From an uncultured Lachnobacterium sp. (GTDB lineage: Bacteria; Bacillota; Clostridia; Lachnospirales; Lachnospiraceae), in assembly GCA_900546625.1 (NCBI GenBank), contig URDU01000052.1, forward strand, positions 1-11,600: 11,600 nt of DNA, written 5' to 3'. The notes beneath the pieces are model-generated. The model was given only the letters and a program-made list of their open reading frames with translations. It was not told the origin of the DNA and ran no database searches. Every line of letters begins with the position of its first letter. The first letter of the stretch is position 1. Below are positions 1-5,963 of this stretch, piece by piece. Position numbers and translations under genes: made by a program.

Positions 1-30
1 AAATCACAATCATAAAAATAATTCATTTTA

Positions 31-843
31 CTATTGACTTTTTATTAGCAGGCTTTGCATTTTCCTGTACTGCTCCAATGTTAAGCCTGCATAGCTTTTA
101 AATTCCTTCATCATGTGTGCCTCATCGAAATATCCACAATCAAGTGCAAGCTCATCATAACGTGTATTGTGTGTGTTTAATTTATCCAAAAGTGTCTGAA
201 AACGTATATAACGTGCAAATTGCTTTGGTGAAATACTATTATAATTCTTAAATACCCTTCTTAGATAACAGGCTGAATAATTTGTTTCCTCCTGCAGCTC
301 ATTGATGCTTATATGTCCGTTTGCACGCGTAATGCGGTTTACCAGATATTCATTAATCATCTCTTTGTCTGACAAATCCGGACGTCCATATACAAAATCC
401 CTATAAGCCTCCATAAAAATCATACTGCGGCTTTTTATATCAGTTGCCATGGCTATCCTTTCGGTGAGATTTTTGCCAAAGAGATTGCCATCTATTTCCA
501 AATCGTCATTTACAAGCATGTCCATGGAAAGCTCTCTCGGCAATATTCCCTGTCCCGGCTGAAACCTGACGCCAAAGCATAAGCCGACATCGCCCAGCTC
601 CCATTTCTTTACTCCGAATACAGTTCCGCTTATAAACGTAGTAACCCTGTTTCTTCCTATGTTAAATAGCAGGTCTATGCTTCCATCGGGAACTGCTTTC
701 AGCTCATGCAGTAATTTGTTTCCTAATGAAAATTCATAGAAATGTGAAATTCCAAGCTTTGGCATATCAAGCCTTGATACATTGTCAACCCCTAGCTCAA
801 CGTATGGCTGACATGGATTAATGATGGTATTCTCTTTTTGCAT
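31..843 (-). CDS. AraC-family transcriptional regulator, last gene of the OCD unit
   Basis: Predicted 270-residue DNA-binding regulator. The C-terminal third carries the two helix-turn-helix units of the AraC/XylS family: the first at about residues 178-202 (ISINELQEETNYSACYLRRV), the second at about 226-250 ending in the typical GYFDEAHMMKEF stretch followed by YAGLTLEQYR. The N-terminal half (residues 1-165), with PDGSIDLLFNIG and a GVRFQPG stretch, looks like the effector-binding region found in DUF6597-type AraC proteins; no ligand can be inferred. A longer frame starts at a TTG at 861, but AAAGAGGT lies inside that extension 6-7 bases before ATG 843, so 843 is preferred. It starts only 27 bases after the OCD-family stop and is almost certainly cotranscribed with it. 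By position it is the best candidate regulator of the dehydrogenase/OCD island, but that link is inference. Confidence 0.9.
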   Translation of the reverse strand: MQKENTIINPCQPYVELGVDNVSRLDMPKLGISHFYEFSLGNKLLHELKAVPDGSIDLLFNIGRNRVTTFISGTVFGVKKWELGDVGLCFGVRFQPGQGILPRELSMDMLVNDDLEIDGNLFGKNLTERIAMATDIKSRSMIFMEAYRDFVYGRPDLSDKEMINEYLVNRITRANGHISINELQEETNYSACYLRRVFKNYNSISPKQFARYIRFQTLLDKLNTHNTRYDELALDCGYFDEAHMMKEFKSYAGLTLEQYRKMQSLLIKSQ

Positions 844-849
844 AATCTG

Positions 850-857
850 ACCTCTTT
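850..857 (-). promoter_or_regulatory. Ribosome binding site deciding the AraC start
   Basis: The minus strand reads AAAGAGGT CAGATT ATG, a Shine-Dalgarno element six bases before ATG 843. The alternative TTG start at 861 lies upstream of this site and would put it inside the coding sequence, so the shorter protein is favoured. Confidence 0.7.
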
Positions 858-870
858 TCAAAAGTCATAA

Positions 871-2004
871 CTAATGAAGCTCCGGTTCCTCCCAAAGGTT
901 GAGTCTGACTCCAATTCCAAGCTCAAGCGCCCTTTTATATACTGTCTCACCCCAGGCAATGTCCTCTACAGGCATTCCACCGACTGAGTATATGATTCGC
1001 TGCTTATCATTGTCTCTGCCTGTCAGCTTACCGGTTATGACATCGGTTACATCTATTATTTCATCTCTTGTTATTTTTTTATCATGCATGAGGTCCATAA
1101 ATTTACAGCCTACAATCTGTACCGGATCGTAGCTTGGATATGGATATTCCTCTGCCCATGCTTCGTACAGCTTATAATTATCTACAACAAGCTTTGTGTT
1201 TTTATCCAGATAAAACTTCTCATCAAATCTGGCTGCTGAAGGCATACATATGAGAGCTCCTTCCTTTATCCATGCCTCATCAATGTATGGGAATAGTGCT
1301 TCCTTGTCACCGACACATGTGGTTGTACTGATGATATCACTGCCTTTTATGGCTTCCTCCATTGTCTCACAGACTTTAATTGTCTTAATCTGAGGAAATT
1401 CTTTCTTTACATATTCTACAAATGAATCGATTGATTTTTGTCCACGCCCTTTGATTTTAACTGTATCGAGCTTTGGACAGACACTGATAAATGCTGCAAG
1501 AGATGTCTTTCCCATTACTCCGGGACCTACAATTGCTGCTACCTTTGAGTCCTTTCTGGCAAGATACTTGGCTCCGACTCCGGGAATTGCTCCCGTTCTG
1601 TAAGCACTTAAAAGATTTGCTGACATAAGCGCCAAAGGTGCTCCTGTATCCTTGTCATTTAACATCATCATGAGAATGGAGCGCGGAAGTCCTGATTTTT
1701 TATTTTCGGTGTTTGAGCCATACCACTTCATGCCTGCCATCTGAAAACTGCCTCCCAGATATGCCGGCATTGCCATGAAACGTCTGTCCTCGCCATTCTT
1801 TGGCATTCCCTCAAACTCCGGATTATCAGGGAAGGTAACCATACATCCATGTGAATTGTGATTTTCACCGCCCATCACATAGTCACCCTTTTTCAGTGTG
1901 ACCATCATATCCTCCATGACCTCAACGCATTTTGCCATATCCTTTACACCGGCCTTAATCATATCCGGTTCACTTAAGTAAAGAAAATCAATTTTTGCAC
2001 TCAT
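871..2004 (-). CDS. Ornithine cyclodeaminase / mu-crystallin family protein (possible ketimine reductase)
   Basis: 377 residues. It shows the NAD(P)-binding glycine motif GPGVMG at 160-165 after VAAIV, the family's substrate-side lysine context (GMKWYG, Lys93) and the RTGA segment (136-139) that precedes the Rossmann fold. Known family members cyclise ornithine to proline, reduce ketimines such as delta1-pyrroline-2-carboxylate, or act on opine-like compounds. The protein is longer than the usual 310-350 residues, with extra sequence around residues 45-80, and I cannot find the usual Asp-containing GAD/GSD-PGKTELD motif: the matching region reads ICMPSAARFDEKF. Function within the family is therefore open. 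From memory, close homologues carry the automatic name 'tyramine oxidase subunit B'; I could not verify this. The start was set at ATG 2004 because GGAGG lies eight bases upstream, rather than the longer frame to 2067. It has its own dyad and leader hairpin and shares that arrangement with the dehydrogenase operon. Confidence 0.88.
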   Translation of the reverse strand: MSAKIDFLYLSEPDMIKAGVKDMAKCVEVMEDMMVTLKKGDYVMGGENHNSHGCMVTFPDNPEFEGMPKNGEDRRFMAMPAYLGGSFQMAGMKWYGSNTENKKSGLPRSILMMMLNDKDTGAPLALMSANLLSAYRTGAIPGVGAKYLARKDSKVAAIVGPGVMGKTSLAAFISVCPKLDTVKIKGRGQKSIDSFVEYVKKEFPQIKTIKVCETMEEAIKGSDIISTTTCVGDKEALFPYIDEAWIKEGALICMPSAARFDEKFYLDKNTKLVVDNYKLYEAWAEEYPYPSYDPVQIVGCKFMDLMHDKKITRDEIIDVTDVITGKLTGRDNDKQRIIYSVGGMPVEDIAWGETVYKRALELGIGVRLNLWEEPELH

Positions 2005-2010
2005 CTTATT

Positions 2011-2017
2011 TTCCTCC
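2011..2017 (-). promoter_or_regulatory. Ribosome binding site of the OCD-family gene
   Basis: The minus strand reads GGAGGAAAATAAG ATG, placing a full GGAGG eight bases before ATG 2004. The longer in-frame extension to 2067 contains this site, so 2004 is the likely start. Confidence 0.75.
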
Positions 2018-2103
2018 GTTTCCTGTGTCATGTTGCAACTGTCAGGTACAAATATGTTTATATACATGTCAGAGAAATCTGCTTATGATGAATCTCAAAA
2101 ATC

Positions 2104-2139
2104 AAAAAAGGCGCCAACAGCTTCTGCTGTTGACACCTT
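2104..2139 (-). terminator. Leader hairpin with U-tract upstream of the OCD gene
   Basis: On the minus strand AAGGTGTCAACAGC pairs with GCTGTTGGCGCCTT around an AGAA loop: 14 base pairs including two G-U wobbles, followed by TTTTTT. The wobbles are valid only in the minus-strand RNA; in a plus-strand RNA they would be C-A mismatches. It sits after the dyad and putative promoter and before the OCD gene, so it could act as an attenuator as well as terminating read-through from the DAO-like gene. It is a sibling of the hairpin at 5805-5839. Confidence 0.75.
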
Positions 2140-2146
2140 CGTCATG

Positions 2147-2162
2147 TATGTATATTAACATA
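2147..2162 (-). other. Small hairpin just before the OCD leader terminator
   Basis: TATGT and ACATA pair around a six-base loop on the minus strand, seven bases before the terminator hairpin. It is weak on its own. It is noted because the sister leader also has a hairpin directly ahead of its terminator. Confidence 0.3.
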
Positions 2163-2230
2163 TTTAACATTTCAAGTCTATATACTTTACAAATAAAAGC
2201 ATATCTGTTTTTTATTTGCTTTATAACCTG

Positions 2231-2236
2231 ATTATA
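2231..2236 (-). promoter_or_regulatory. Candidate -10 hexamer (TATAAT) for the OCD-AraC unit
   Basis: A perfect TATAAT on the minus strand lies 16 bases past the edge of the 23-bp dyad. A 17-bp spacer would put the -35 hexamer (AATACA, a poor match) inside the dyad, which fits an activator-dependent promoter. The surroundings are very AT-rich, so a chance match is possible. Confidence 0.4.
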
Positions 2237-2252
2237 TATTATTGTACACAGC

Positions 2253-2275
2253 CTGTATTGTATAAAACGATACAG
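2253..2275. promoter_or_regulatory. 23-bp dyad operator candidate, copy 1
   Basis: The plus strand reads CTGTATTGT, five bases, ACGATACAG: two nine-base arms matching at eight of nine positions as an inverted repeat. It matches the element at 5885-5907 at 20 of 23 positions. It lies 35 bases after the DAO-like stop codon and ahead of the candidate promoter for the OCD unit. The binding protein is unknown; the AraC protein of this locus is one candidate, although AraC proteins usually bind direct repeats. Confidence 0.65.
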
Positions 2276-2309
2276 CCCATATTAGTTTTCCATATAACAT
2301 TTTATTATT

Positions 2310-3470
2310 TTATCTGCAAGGCTTAAATCTGTCATATCTCAGCGCACTGATATCAACTACCGTCTTTTCACCATGCACCATCTGGCTCAGCATAAGTCCG
2401 ACTGCAGGAGCTGTACCAAAGCCATGACCTGTAAAACCACATGCCAGTATGAGTCCCGGTGCTTCATCAACCCTGCTTAAAAAAGGTACCCCATCAAAGG
2501 AATTATCCAGCCATCCGCACCAGCTTCTGACTATCTTTGCATCTCGAAGTGCCGGAATATAGCCCTCAATGGCTCTGCAGCTCGCTGACAGAATCACGGA
2601 GTTTGTGATCATCCTTGACGGATCAGCCAGGTTTGTTGACGGATCTACCATCTCATCCACCGTTTCCCAGCCTGAATCCGAGCCGAACACAAAAGAGCCA
2701 TGCTTTGTCTGATGACCATAGAAATCAGCGGATGCACATCCAAACATAACATCTATCATATGTGGCTGCATTTCTGTTACAAGACACTCATCTATCAGTC
2801 TGTTCATCGGAACATCAACTCCGATTGTCCTTGCTATGGCTCTGCTCTCGTAGCCGGCAACAAGTATTATTGTCTCGCCCTCAAACACTGTACCGTCATT
2901 TAATATGACCTTTCTTACCTTTCCTTTCACCTTTTGAAGACTCTTTACCGGTGCATCCGTGTAGAATCTGACACCAAGCTCAAGTGCTCTTTTATAATAT
3001 CCCAGTGTTGTTGTAAGCGGATTTGCATGTCCATCTGTAGGGCACCAGCTTGCTCCAATTACCTCATCAGACAGATATGGGCAGATTTCTTTTACCTCCT
3101 TCTGGTCTATCATTCTGACGTCAAGACCTACAGATTGTGCTGAATTTGCAAGACTCTCCAGCTTCTTCATATGCTCCGGGGTTTTTCCCATACGCAGATT
3201 GCCCTTCTGTGTATACTCTGTGTCCACTCCAAGCTCCTCTGAAAGTGTTGGCCACAGATTTTTTATGCCATACATAGCATATGGCAGCTCTCTTACATCT
3301 CGTCCTGACTGACGGACACCTCCTCCATTCCTTGATGAACCACCATGCCCTATGCTGTTAGTTGCTTCTAATACTATCACTGATCTGGTACCGCTCTTTG
3401 CCAGATAATATGCTGCCGCACATCCGTTTACTCCGCCTCCGATAATTACAACATCTGCCACATTACTCAT
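2310..3470 (-). CDS. DAO-fold FAD-dependent oxidoreductase subunit (sarcosine oxidase beta / opine oxidase B type)
   Basis: 386 residues. The N-terminal Rossmann motif is GGGVNG at 11-16 with Glu35 closing the second strand, followed by SSRNGGGVRQ at 45-54, typical of sarcosine oxidase beta, OoxB and D-hydroxyproline dehydrogenase beta subunits. The C-terminal half has GWLDNSFDGVPFL and the FAD-binding GFTGHGFGTAPAVG stretch. This is expected to be the substrate-oxidising subunit, converting an amino or imino acid to an imine and passing electrons from its FAD to partner subunits. I see no signal peptide, so it is cytoplasmic. The start is ATG 3470, with GGAGGTGA eight bases upstream, rather than the frame extending to 3509. 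Its ATG overlaps the stop of the preceding BFD-like gene by eight bases (ATGAGTAA), indicating translational coupling. The substrate cannot be read from the sequence. Confidence 0.92.
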   Translation of the reverse strand: MSNVADVVIIGGGVNGCAAAYYLAKSGTRSVIVLEATNSIGHGGSSRNGGGVRQSGRDVRELPYAMYGIKNLWPTLSEELGVDTEYTQKGNLRMGKTPEHMKKLESLANSAQSVGLDVRMIDQKEVKEICPYLSDEVIGASWCPTDGHANPLTTTLGYYKRALELGVRFYTDAPVKSLQKVKGKVRKVILNDGTVFEGETIILVAGYESRAIARTIGVDVPMNRLIDECLVTEMQPHMIDVMFGCASADFYGHQTKHGSFVFGSDSGWETVDEMVDPSTNLADPSRMITNSVILSASCRAIEGYIPALRDAKIVRSWCGWLDNSFDGVPFLSRVDEAPGLILACGFTGHGFGTAPAVGLMLSQMVHGEKTVVDISALRYDRFKPCR

Positions 3471-3795
3471 CACAGTCACCTCCGTCTTCTGCAAGTATAC
3501 ACATCTCAATTGGTCTCATCGGCGCTCTCGAGCTTGCCGGAACAATCTCTGCCGGAGATACCTTTAACTCACTTGCTATTATTCCTTTTACCAGCTTTCC
3601 GCAGGTCTGTCCCTGACACAATCCCATGCCGCTTCTCAAATATCTGCGCATTTCCTCCATTGTAAAAATGCCTTCATGCACAGCTTTTCTAATCTGTCCC
3701 TTTGTTACCTCTTCACATCTGCAGACAAGGAGATCATCATCCTCACCTTTTACAAAAGGTCCTATTTCCTTTAACTTTGCCTGAATATCAATCAT
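3463..3795 (-). CDS. BFD-like [2Fe-2S] subunit of the flavin dehydrogenase
   Basis: 110 residues. Cysteines at 25, 27, 60 and 65 form the CxC...CxxxxC arrangement (VCRCEEVT and GLCQGQTC) of the bacterioferritin-associated-ferredoxin-like [2Fe-2S] domain. In sarcosine oxidase alpha and opine oxidase A this domain is fused behind the FAD/NAD domain; here it is a separate protein. The segment RAPMRPIEM near the C-terminus is also typical of that fused version. It should carry electrons between the DAO-like subunit and the FAD/NAD subunit. The upstream gene's TAG stop lies 12 bases before the ATG and overlaps the AGGAGG binding site. The 3' end overlaps the DAO-like start by eight bases, so the two are probably made in a fixed ratio. 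Confidence 0.9.
   Translation of the reverse strand: MIDIQAKLKEIGPFVKGEDDDLLVCRCEEVTKGQIRKAVHEGIFTMEEMRRYLRSGMGLCQGQTCGKLVKGIIASELKVSPAEIVPASSRAPMRPIEMCILAEDGGDCDE
3476..3483 (-). promoter_or_regulatory. Ribosome binding site of the DAO-like gene, inside the BFD-like gene
   Basis: GGAGGTGA on the minus strand is an extended match to the anti-Shine-Dalgarno sequence, placed upstream of ATG 3470 within the last codons of the preceding gene. It decides the start over the longer frame to 3509. Confidence 0.75.
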
Positions 3796-3806
3796 AATAA
3801 AACCTC

Positions 3807-5399
3807 CTATGCTTCCTTTGCCATTTCTTTTTTATAGAATCTCGCCTTCATTACCATGTCATTTGGAACCTTTATGGTAAGCAGGTATGTATGGTCAAAT
3901 ACCGGGGCTGTTCTGATTTTTGTAACCTCTGCATCACATACATATTTACCGTTTCTGCCAAGTGCAACGCCCCTGTCACCGACCTTTGGAAGCGGAAGAA
4001 ACTCATATGGCATTGTAACCTCACCATAGCCTTCCTCTACGTCTTCTTCTACAAGGAAGATAGACTGCCCTGAGCATGAAGCCACGCACATTCCGCAGCC
4101 TACACATTTTTTATCCGGATCAATTGCTGGAAGTGAAGTGATATTTTTACCAATTCTGATACAGCCCATCTTACATGCATCCTGACATGGGTTACACGGA
4201 ATATTCTGTGTACACTCAATTACAGGATGTATTCCCTTCTGGTGTGTGACACCGGGGAATCTTTCTATCTCTTCATCTGCCACATATCCTTTATTCAAAA
4301 GATTCATTGAAACAGCAATTCCTTCTTCTGTTGTTTCAACAAGCTTTCCTCTGTTCTTTGGTGCAAACATTCCCTGTCTGAGCGTGTCTAACTGTCCTTC
4401 AAGCTCGTCAATCCTTGCATCTCTTTCCTCCTCAGTCATGTATCCCAGATAACATGCAATGGATGCTCCTGACATTCTGCCTTCTATCATGGCTGAGCTT
4501 GCTTCCTCTATACCTGAAACATCGCCTGCCGCATAGATTCCCGGAACACTTGTAGCTCCGAATTTATCAATTACCGGAACATTTCCACCCTTCGTATCGC
4601 TCATCTGTACCTCAGCCTGTTTTAAAAGCTGTGACATAGGTGATAATCCAACTGCCAGACATACAGTGTCCACATCAAAATGCTTTTCCGTGCCCGGTAT
4701 TATTTTCCAATCCGGTCCGACCTGTCCTATCACAACGCCTGTCACATAATCATCTCCCTCTACTCTTACTATTGTATGTGAGAGATAGAACGGAACACCG
4801 CATCTGGCTACCTTGGCGGCATGTACGCCGTATCCACCAACCCTTGGTGCTGCATCAGCCAGTGCAACAACCTCACAGCCTGCCTGCAAAAGCTGATAGC
4901 TTACTACAAGTCCAACGTTTCCTGAGCCAAGCATCAGTATTCTGTTGCCGGGCTTTATATGATGGAGGTTCATCATGGTCTGGGCTGCTCCGGCTCCAAT
5001 TACTCCGGGCTTTGTCCATCCCTCGAAATTTACCATATTCTCACTGGCTCCTGTGGCGACAAGAACAGCATCTCCTTTATAGTGCTTTACGCTGTCTCCA
5101 ACCTTTACTGTTATCTCCTTTTCCGGATAGAGGCCTACTACCGTAGCATTTAAAATGACCTCAACTCCGTATTCCTTTGCTTCATTGAGAAGCTCTTCAC
5201 CAATTTTAAAGCCTCTTTCTTTAGCCTTATGCTCCTTTGAACCAAAGAATTTATGAATCTGTTTAAAAAGCTGTCCTCCCGGTCTGGCATTCTCATCAAA
5301 TACTATCGGCTTTAATCCTTTTTTTGCTGCCTCTATTGCTGCAGACAAACCGGCAGGTCCGGCACCAATTACTATCATGTCATATCGTTCAATCTTCAT
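3807..5399 (-). CDS. FAD/NAD-dependent oxidoreductase subunit with embedded two-cluster ferredoxin domain
   Basis: 530 residues. Residues 1-320 are a pyridine-nucleotide-disulphide-type reductase: FAD motif GAGPAG at 12-17, second nucleotide-binding motif GSGNVG at 158-163, and AAGDVSG at 290-296 contacting FAD. A charged, helical linker follows (about 322-345). Residues 396-445 form a bacterial-type ferredoxin domain with two cysteine sets, 402/405/409/413 and 432/435/438/442, suited to two [4Fe-4S] clusters. The last 80 residues are unassigned. The first half matches the alpha subunits of sarcosine oxidase, opine oxidase and dye-linked proline dehydrogenases, but the added [4Fe-4S] module suggests delivery of electrons to an anaerobic acceptor such as ferredoxin or NAD(P) rather than oxygen. 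Whether the second Rossmann motif binds NAD or is vestigial is uncertain. It starts 40 bases after the [2Fe-2S] gene, with GGAG about 11 bases from the ATG. Confidence 0.92.
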   Translation of the reverse strand: MKIERYDMIVIGAGPAGLSAAIEAAKKGLKPIVFDENARPGGQLFKQIHKFFGSKEHKAKERGFKIGEELLNEAKEYGVEVILNATVVGLYPEKEITVKVGDSVKHYKGDAVLVATGASENMVNFEGWTKPGVIGAGAAQTMMNLHHIKPGNRILMLGSGNVGLVVSYQLLQAGCEVVALADAAPRVGGYGVHAAKVARCGVPFYLSHTIVRVEGDDYVTGVVIGQVGPDWKIIPGTEKHFDVDTVCLAVGLSPMSQLLKQAEVQMSDTKGGNVPVIDKFGATSVPGIYAAGDVSGIEEASSAMIEGRMSGASIACYLGYMTEEERDARIDELEGQLDTLRQGMFAPKNRGKLVETTEEGIAVSMNLLNKGYVADEEIERFPGVTHQKGIHPVIECTQNIPCNPCQDACKMGCIRIGKNITSLPAIDPDKKCVGCGMCVASCSGQSIFLVEEDVEEGYGEVTMPYEFLPLPKVGDRGVALGRNGKYVCDAEVTKIRTAPVFDHTYLLTIKVPNDMVMKARFYKKEMAKEA

Positions 5400-5439
5400 A
5401 ATTCATGTCTCCATTCCGTATATTTTATGCTTTAAAAAA

Positions 5440-5757
5440 TTATTCCTGTGCTTTCGCAGATACGCCGTACTGTGTCTGAACAACCATTCCGGCTTCAAGC
5501 GGTGTGATGCAGGTTCTGATATTTGGCTTTCCGTCTACAATCATCACACAATCAGTACATCTTCCTATTGCACAAAATATTCCTCTCGGCTCATGTGTCT
5601 TTGCTGTGTATCTGTGAGCCATAACACCGGCTGCCTTTAAGGCTGTTGCAATCGGTTCTCCTTCATAGCCCTCCAGAAGCTTTCCATCATAGCTGAAGGT
5701 AACCTTTTTTCTCTTTGGTGTTTCTCCCAATATTGGGTGATTTTCAATTCTATCCAT
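5440..5757 (-). CDS. Small [2Fe-2S] ferredoxin-like subunit, first gene of the dehydrogenase operon
   Basis: 105 residues. The cysteine pattern Cx4Cx2Cx12C at residues 62, 67, 70 and 83 (FCAIGRCTDC ... RTC) is that of the plant-type [2Fe-2S] domain (Fer2_4) found at the N-terminus of sarcosine oxidase alpha and as the separate small subunit of D-hydroxyproline dehydrogenases. The surrounding residues PIATALKAAGV and HEPRGIFCAIG are characteristic of that group. It should form an electron-transfer subunit of the complex encoded by the next three genes. ATG 5757 is preceded by AGGAGG nine bases upstream. As the first gene of the unit it lies about 50 bases downstream of the leader hairpin at 5805-5839, with a dyad farther upstream. 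Confidence 0.9.
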   Translation of the reverse strand: MDRIENHPILGETPKRKKVTFSYDGKLLEGYEGEPIATALKAAGVMAHRYTAKTHEPRGIFCAIGRCTDCVMIVDGKPNIRTCITPLEAGMVVQTQYGVSAKAQE

Positions 5758-5804
5758 AATCTCAATCCTCCTAGTGTACTTTCAAACCGCCTTATTCAGC
5801 GATT

Positions 5805-5839
5805 AAAAAAGGCGCCAACGATTGTATCGCTGACGCCTT
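5805..5839 (-). terminator. Leader hairpin with U-tract upstream of the dehydrogenase operon
   Basis: On the minus strand AAGGCGTCAGCGAT pairs with ATCGTTGGCGCCTT around ACA: 14 pairs including two wobbles, followed by TTTTTT. The 3' arm and U-tract share GTTGGCGCCTTTTTT with the hairpin at 2104-2139. The ABC operon ends about 130 bases upstream, so this may be its terminator, but it lies beyond the operator-like dyad and ahead of the first dehydrogenase gene, which also fits attenuation. Confidence 0.75.
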
Positions 5840-5840
5840 T

Positions 5841-5864
5841 GTCTAACTCATTTACTGATTAGAC
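5841..5864 (-). other. Hairpin immediately upstream of the dehydrogenase leader terminator
   Basis: GTCTAA and TTAGAC pair perfectly on the minus strand, and the helix can continue by three pairs with one bulged base, leaving a five-base loop. It ends one base before the terminator stem, giving a two-hairpin arrangement of the kind used by RNA-binding antiterminators, though no known recognition sequence is evident. Confidence 0.4.
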
Positions 5865-5884
5865 ATTAACATATAAAATTTATC

Positions 5885-5907
5885 CGGTATTGTAAAAAAC
5901 GATACTG
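5885..5907. promoter_or_regulatory. 23-bp dyad operator candidate, copy 2
   Basis: The plus strand reads CGGTATTGT, AAAAA, ACGATACTG. It differs from the element at 2253-2275 at only three of 23 positions, including one spacer base. The inner arms GTATTGT and ACGATAC are identical in both copies. It stands upstream of the leader of the dehydrogenase operon, making the two blocks a likely small regulon. Confidence 0.65.
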
Positions 5908-5946
5908 TTGCACGATTCCTGCTAAAAGCAATGCCATGTGCTAAGT

Positions 5947-5963
5947 ATTCACACGCTGTGAAT
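5947..5963. repeat. 17-bp perfect dyad just after the ABC operon
   Basis: ATTCACA, three bases, TGTGAAT: a perfect seven-base inverted repeat beginning four bases after the stop of the second ABC gene. There is no U-tract after it on the minus strand, so it is a poor intrinsic terminator. It could be an mRNA 3' stabiliser or a protein-binding site. Confidence 0.4.

Larger units (their letters stand above)
2005..2309. other. 305-bp intergenic leader region between the DAO-like and OCD genes
   Basis: No gene is supported here. On the minus strand, in order from the DAO-like stop, it holds a 23-bp dyad (2253-2275), a TATAAT hexamer (2231-2236) 16 bases beyond it, an AT-rich leader with a small 5-bp hairpin (2147-2162), a U-tract hairpin (2104-2139), about 85 bases of unassigned sequence, and the OCD ribosome binding site. 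A plus-strand open frame crossing the region begins antisense to the OCD gene and shows no recognisable protein. Confidence 0.7.

Noticed and set aside
1995..2231. Plus-strand open frame crossing the intergenic leader
   Set aside because: It starts antisense to the OCD gene, runs through both arms of the leader hairpin and ends in AT-rich sequence. The RNA structure on the other strand explains the conservation better.
4640..5146. 168-residue plus-strand open frame
   Set aside because: It lies wholly antisense to the well-supported FAD/NAD subunit, shows repetitive low-information Leu/His/Arg composition and no recognisable domain.
871..5757. Firm assignment as an octopine/nopaline-type opine oxidase or a hydroxyproline dehydrogenase operon
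   Set aside because: Subunit types match, but no arginase, racemase/epimerase or dihydrodipicolinate-synthase-like gene is present, and substrate specificity cannot be read from the motifs.
5805..5907. Known riboswitch, T-box or glycine-type leader
   Set aside because: I looked for T-box specifier/antiterminator signatures, glycine, purine, TPP, SAM and guanidine consensus segments and found none; the leaders are also short. Reported as unrecognised instead.
2104..5907. Recent duplication of one intergenic cassette or a mobile palindromic repeat
   Set aside because: The dyad-to-hairpin distance differs greatly (113 versus 45 bases), intervening sequences differ, and the hairpin stems differ by compensatory changes, so independent maintenance fits better. 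No target-site duplication was seen.
5908..5945. Sigma-54 promoter (GG-N10-GC) near TGGCATTGCTTTTAGC
   Set aside because: The GG to GC distance is off by one base and the -12 TTGC context is missing. A similar check near the leader hairpins also failed.
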